From: Rhynchospora pubera
Taxonomy: Eukaryota > Streptophyta > Magnoliopsida > Poales > Cyperaceae
Direction of reading: 5' to 3'
Length of the DNA stretch: 64,000 bases
Assembly (NCBI GenBank): GCA_028095005.1
Contig: CM051460.1
Location: 81,795,676 to 81,859,675, forward strand
Every line of letters begins with the position of its first letter. Within the stretch, counting starts at the first letter, position 1. This document shows, in pieces, positions 60,548-64,000 of this stretch. The position numbers and the translations under genes are program-made. The notes below the pieces were generated by a model. It saw nothing but the letters and a program-made list of their open reading frames with translations. It did not search any database and was not told the DNA's origin.

Positions 60548-61426
60548 GAACTGAACCGAGTAGAAGAGAATGTTACATCTTTTCGTTTTTTAACAAATAA
60601 AAAACATGTGAATGGGAATAAAACTGAATTTGATCCGTTCATAAGTAGTTGTATACTTGTATTACATATTTCTGCTTAATTATGAACGTTCTTGTTTTCA
60701 GATGAAAGATGGCTATTTTTCAAATTGTAATTCAAGAGAGCTTTCGGCCTTTCACTAATAATTAATTGCAATTTGTGTTTTAAATGGATTGTAGAAATTT
60801 TGACTATGACAGTCACAGCCACAGGAGTGCTTTCTATCAATTTTGAATTTTCCAACTATGATAATACTGAGAAAACAACTGTTGGCAAATGGGACCACAG
60901 ATAGCTTCGCAGGAATTGCTGAAGCAGACCCGTGATTCAGTGTAAATTCGTGAATATTGATGTTTATTATGAACATAGTTCGGTCATAGACATTAACTCT
61001 CCATTATTAGACGTGGATTGTTACCCGTCCAGTAGCCGTGAATATACTAAAGCGAGATTTTGTCAATTTGCCAATTCGTATATATTATACGAATACAATG
61101 TTGTTGAAAACTGGTATATTATTTTATACGAAGTAACCAGTTGTTGATTCGATCAAACTATTCTTTGCAACTTGGAAGGTCCGAATTCCAATAAAGGATC
61201 CAAATTGATGAAGCGAGTTTTTAATAATTGTATTAATCTTCTTACTAGAAAACCTGTGGCAAATCAAAACATACAGGTAAGAGTTGCTTTCCAGATTGTA
61301 ATCTCATTATCTCAAGTTTTCATTTACCTAAAATGATGTACAAACATCACAGTTATAAAGCCAGCAATCGGCTCTGCTGCCTGTGTCAGCCTCAAATTCA
61401 CCCCATGCTTAAGCCCATTTATTAAT
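60548..61426. other. 3' flank of UGT gene 2, no gene
   Basis: Intergenic DNA, no coding signature recognised. Confidence 0.5.
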
Positions 61427-61435
61427 TCTCTTGTG

Positions 61436-62923
61436 CCGAAAAATTTAAAAATAGTATTAAATTAATATAATATATTAAAAATAATATCAATATAATAAGA
61501 TTTTTTAAATAGTATCACGAGATCGGAATCCCAGATTCTGAACGCAAGATCGGATTCCTGGATTCCGATCTTAGCTTTTTAATTTTTTATATATTATTTA
61601 TTTATTTATTTAATTTATTAATTAGTTAAATAATTAGAAAAGTAGATAATATATTGTAAAAATATTGGAAAAATATGGAAAAAATCAGGAATAATTAAAC
61701 TAAATTTTATATGTAATTTAGTATTTTTTGGGAAATTTTTTTTTCTTTTATTAGTTTATTAATTAGTTAATTAATTAGAAAAATAGATAATATATTCTAA
61801 AATATTGAAAAAATATAAAAAAAATCAGGAATAATTAAACAAAATTTTATATGTAATTTAGTATTTTTTTGGAAAATTAAATTTATTTTCCTTTTAATTA
61901 ATTTATTTAATTAAATATAAATTTAATTAATTTATTTAATTAAAAAATGAATAATTAAGTATAAATTTTTAATTAATTTACATTAAAATTATAAATTTTA
62001 AACAACCATTTGATATGCGTCCCGGATGTCGTCCTCTGTATATATTATTTTCATATTATATATTAAACAATCATATCGAGTCTCATGATCAAGGAAGCAC
62101 TTTCTGGATTGCGTTAGAAAGGAATCACACGAGATTGATATTTTACTGAGACGGAGAAGAAAGACTAAATTCACTTGATTTACTGCATTTCTCTTTTTAA
62201 TGATTAATTTATAATTTTAAAAACTTTTTTAGTAGTTTAGAGTGGTTTTTAGGTTTGCAAACTTTCAAAGTAGATTTTGGAGGTCCAGAGAGCATTTTTT
62301 GGCTTCGAAAATGGTAGATCTCGTAACATGTGTAGATCTCGTCGCCAGCTTTCCGGAATGTTCTCGTTTGCGCAAAACAGACCTTCCTATCAAAAGTTAT
62401 GTCTGTTTAAAGTTTTAATGTTCAAGTTATGCATTTGTATCCCTGCAAATGCAGAAAGGATTAATAAAACTTTGAATATTCTAAAAGGATTATGCCTTTG
62501 TATCCCTGCAAATTCTGAAAATTTATAATCCTTTCTAAATGGTACAATTCATTTAATTAAATAAGTTATAAAAAATTATATTTTAATTAAATAAATTAAT
62601 TAAAATGAAAATAAATTTAATTTCTCTAAAAAATACTAAATTACATATAAAATTTAATTTAATTATTCCTGATTTTTTTCATATTTTTTCAATATTTTTA
62701 CAATATATTATCTATTTTTCTAATTATTTAACTAATTAATCAATTAAATAAATAAATAAATAATATATAAAAAAATTAAAAAGCTAAGATCGGAATCCAG
62801 GAATCCGATCTTGCGTTCGGAATCTGGGTTTCCGATCTCGTGATACTATTTAAAAAAATCTTATTATATTGATATTATTTTTAATATATTATATTAATTT
62901 AATACTATTTTTAAATTTTTCGG
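61436..62923. mobile_element. Mutator-like element with about 300-bp TIRs, 1488 bp
   Basis: Perfect 9-bp target duplication TCTCTTGTG (61427-61435, 62924-62932). Termini CCGAAAAATTTAAAAATAG and CTATTTTTAAATTTTTCGG are exact complements at the ends, and the inverted repeats extend about 300 bp inwards, including a GATCGGAATCC block. Extremely AT-rich arms. The central 62200-62520 is less AT-rich and has a short open stretch (62277-62528) but no recognised transposase. Confidence 0.92.
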
Positions 62924-62932
62924 TCTCTTGTG

Positions 62933-64000
62933 TAACTTTTCGCAATGTTGGCTCACTATTTTCCTAAAGGGCTGTGTAAGTATAATAATAATAATAATAA
63001 TAAACAAGAAAAATAGCTTTAGCCCGTTTAACCACAAAAGAGAATTCATCAAAGTTTATTTCTTACTAGCTCAGTCACTCATAAAAGCAAATGTTTTAGT
63101 TGTCATTCGATGTCTGAATGAACACAAATTTGAATTTATACATAAATTTAACTGAATGATAATTCGATATGATTCATATTAAATAATATTGCATTAATCA
63201 GAACTTACATTATACGTTTTGTATTCCGATAGCGGATAAGCCAGAATACAAACCAATTGATGACAAATATCATTACATAAACGTTGAGATTCTTTAAGAA
63301 TAATTTCCTTTGTTTTAGACTCTTAGTTCAATCAACATTTGATTTTAGGAAAGCTGTTCAGTCAATTCAACAAAACAACGCATCAACATATTAGGCAATA
63401 AGCAATCATTGTTGTTTTCCTTCTTAATCGTTTTGAAAAAAAAAAAAACTTGTCTTCATGATTCGAATTTAAACCAGACAACAAAAGAAACACTCGGACG
63501 GTGAAAGAATGACAATATTTCTGCACACTCCAAGAAGCAATCTGACTCGTATGTTGGAGAAGTGAAGCATCCCCACCAACTCCGTTCCGGGTTTTAATTT
63601 CCTTAAATCTTTTTAATTTCAATTTATTGTTTATGGGCTATCCAATTCCTCTCTCTTAGTACCTCATTTGGCGTCTTCTTCATGCCATTTGTACCGATTG
63701 AAGGGTCTCATGGTTCTGCACATCAAGCGTTCGATGAATTGCCTAAGTGAACATTGTGTTTCTAAGCCACAACATCTTGCTCCCTATTAGCGTTCCCATT
63801 ATTTCTCTTTCATCCATTACTCCACTTATTACTACCTACTTTTATCACACTATTGCTCTCTCTATGGCTACTCATGCTAAGGCTACCAACCACCACGTTT
63901 CATACCTATGGCTACTCATGCTTCCCGCCATCACCCTATTTACCCGATATTTATAGTTAATAGTTTCTTCTTTCTTGTGAGCAAATATATATGGTAGAAT
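62933..64000. other. No supported gene to window end
   Basis: AT-rich DNA with an AAT microsatellite (62982-63002). Near the end an ATG at 63864 opens 30 codons with a hydrophobic stretch (SYLWLLMLPAITLF) then a stop at 63955. It could be a first exon of a gene extending outside the window, but nothing confirms this. Confidence 0.4.

Noticed and set aside
63864..63956. Short ATG frame with a signal-peptide-like stretch near the window end
   Set aside because: Only 30 codons before a stop and no donor site clearly placed. Could be a first exon but is not supported.
1..64000. tRNA, rRNA, CRISPR arrays or bacterial-type operons
   Set aside because: None seen. The repeats here are eukaryotic transposons and tandem gene units. 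The TGGTATCAGAGC match is a retrotransposon primer site, not a tRNA gene.

Overview
This is a window of AT-rich nuclear DNA from a flowering plant. The support is spliced genes with GT-AG introns, plant TATA boxes, two intronless family-1 glycosyltransferases of the UGT88 type, and plant classes of transposable elements (L1-type LINEs, LTR retrotransposons, hAT, MULE, Tourist/PIF-like MITEs, Helitron ends). I cannot name the species or say whether it is a monocot or eudicot.

Layout. 1-929: 3' part of a LINE whose poly(A) tail runs directly into the last exon of an old isoflavone-reductase-like gene copy (930-1069). 1274-22372: four head-to-tail, nearly identical units of about 5.3 kb. Each carries one complete five-exon gene for a 322-residue NADPH-dependent reductase of the PCBER / pinoresinol-lariciresinol reductase / isoflavone reductase-like family (2845-6278, 8164-11597, 13483-16914, 18797-22229). 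A 171-bp ACCGG-rich spacer that looks like a hAT transposon end sits at each of the three internal junctions and is absent after the last unit. 22373-29470: transposon-rich sequence with a large nested palindrome, several MITEs, and a 585-bp hAT element with a perfect 8-bp target duplication. 29591-30973: first UGT88-like gene. 31300-35222: solo LTR, nested transposons and a MITE. 35223-39567: gene-like fragments with splice signals. 39568-46922: an LTR-internal-LTR-internal-LTR array with 1.68-kb LTRs and only 282 bp of internal sequence, with a second family's solo LTR inside the middle LTR. 47085-47670: two Helitron 3' termini tail to tail. 47650-52230: minus-strand gene-like fragments. 52313-56109: Mutator-like element with long terminal inverted repeats. 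56654-57970: dead LINE. 59141-60547: second UGT88-like gene. 61436-62923: another Mutator-like element with a perfect 9-bp target duplication.

How the genes may work together. PCBER/PLR-type reductases act on phenylpropanoid dimers and related phenolics, and UGT88-type enzymes glucosylate phenolic hydroxyls. A young, amplified reductase array near two UGTs could be a small specialised-metabolism neighbourhood (for example lignan or phenylpropanoid glucosides). That link is inference from gene families and proximity only. Most of the remaining sequence is transposon-derived, and no third type of intact host gene was recognised.
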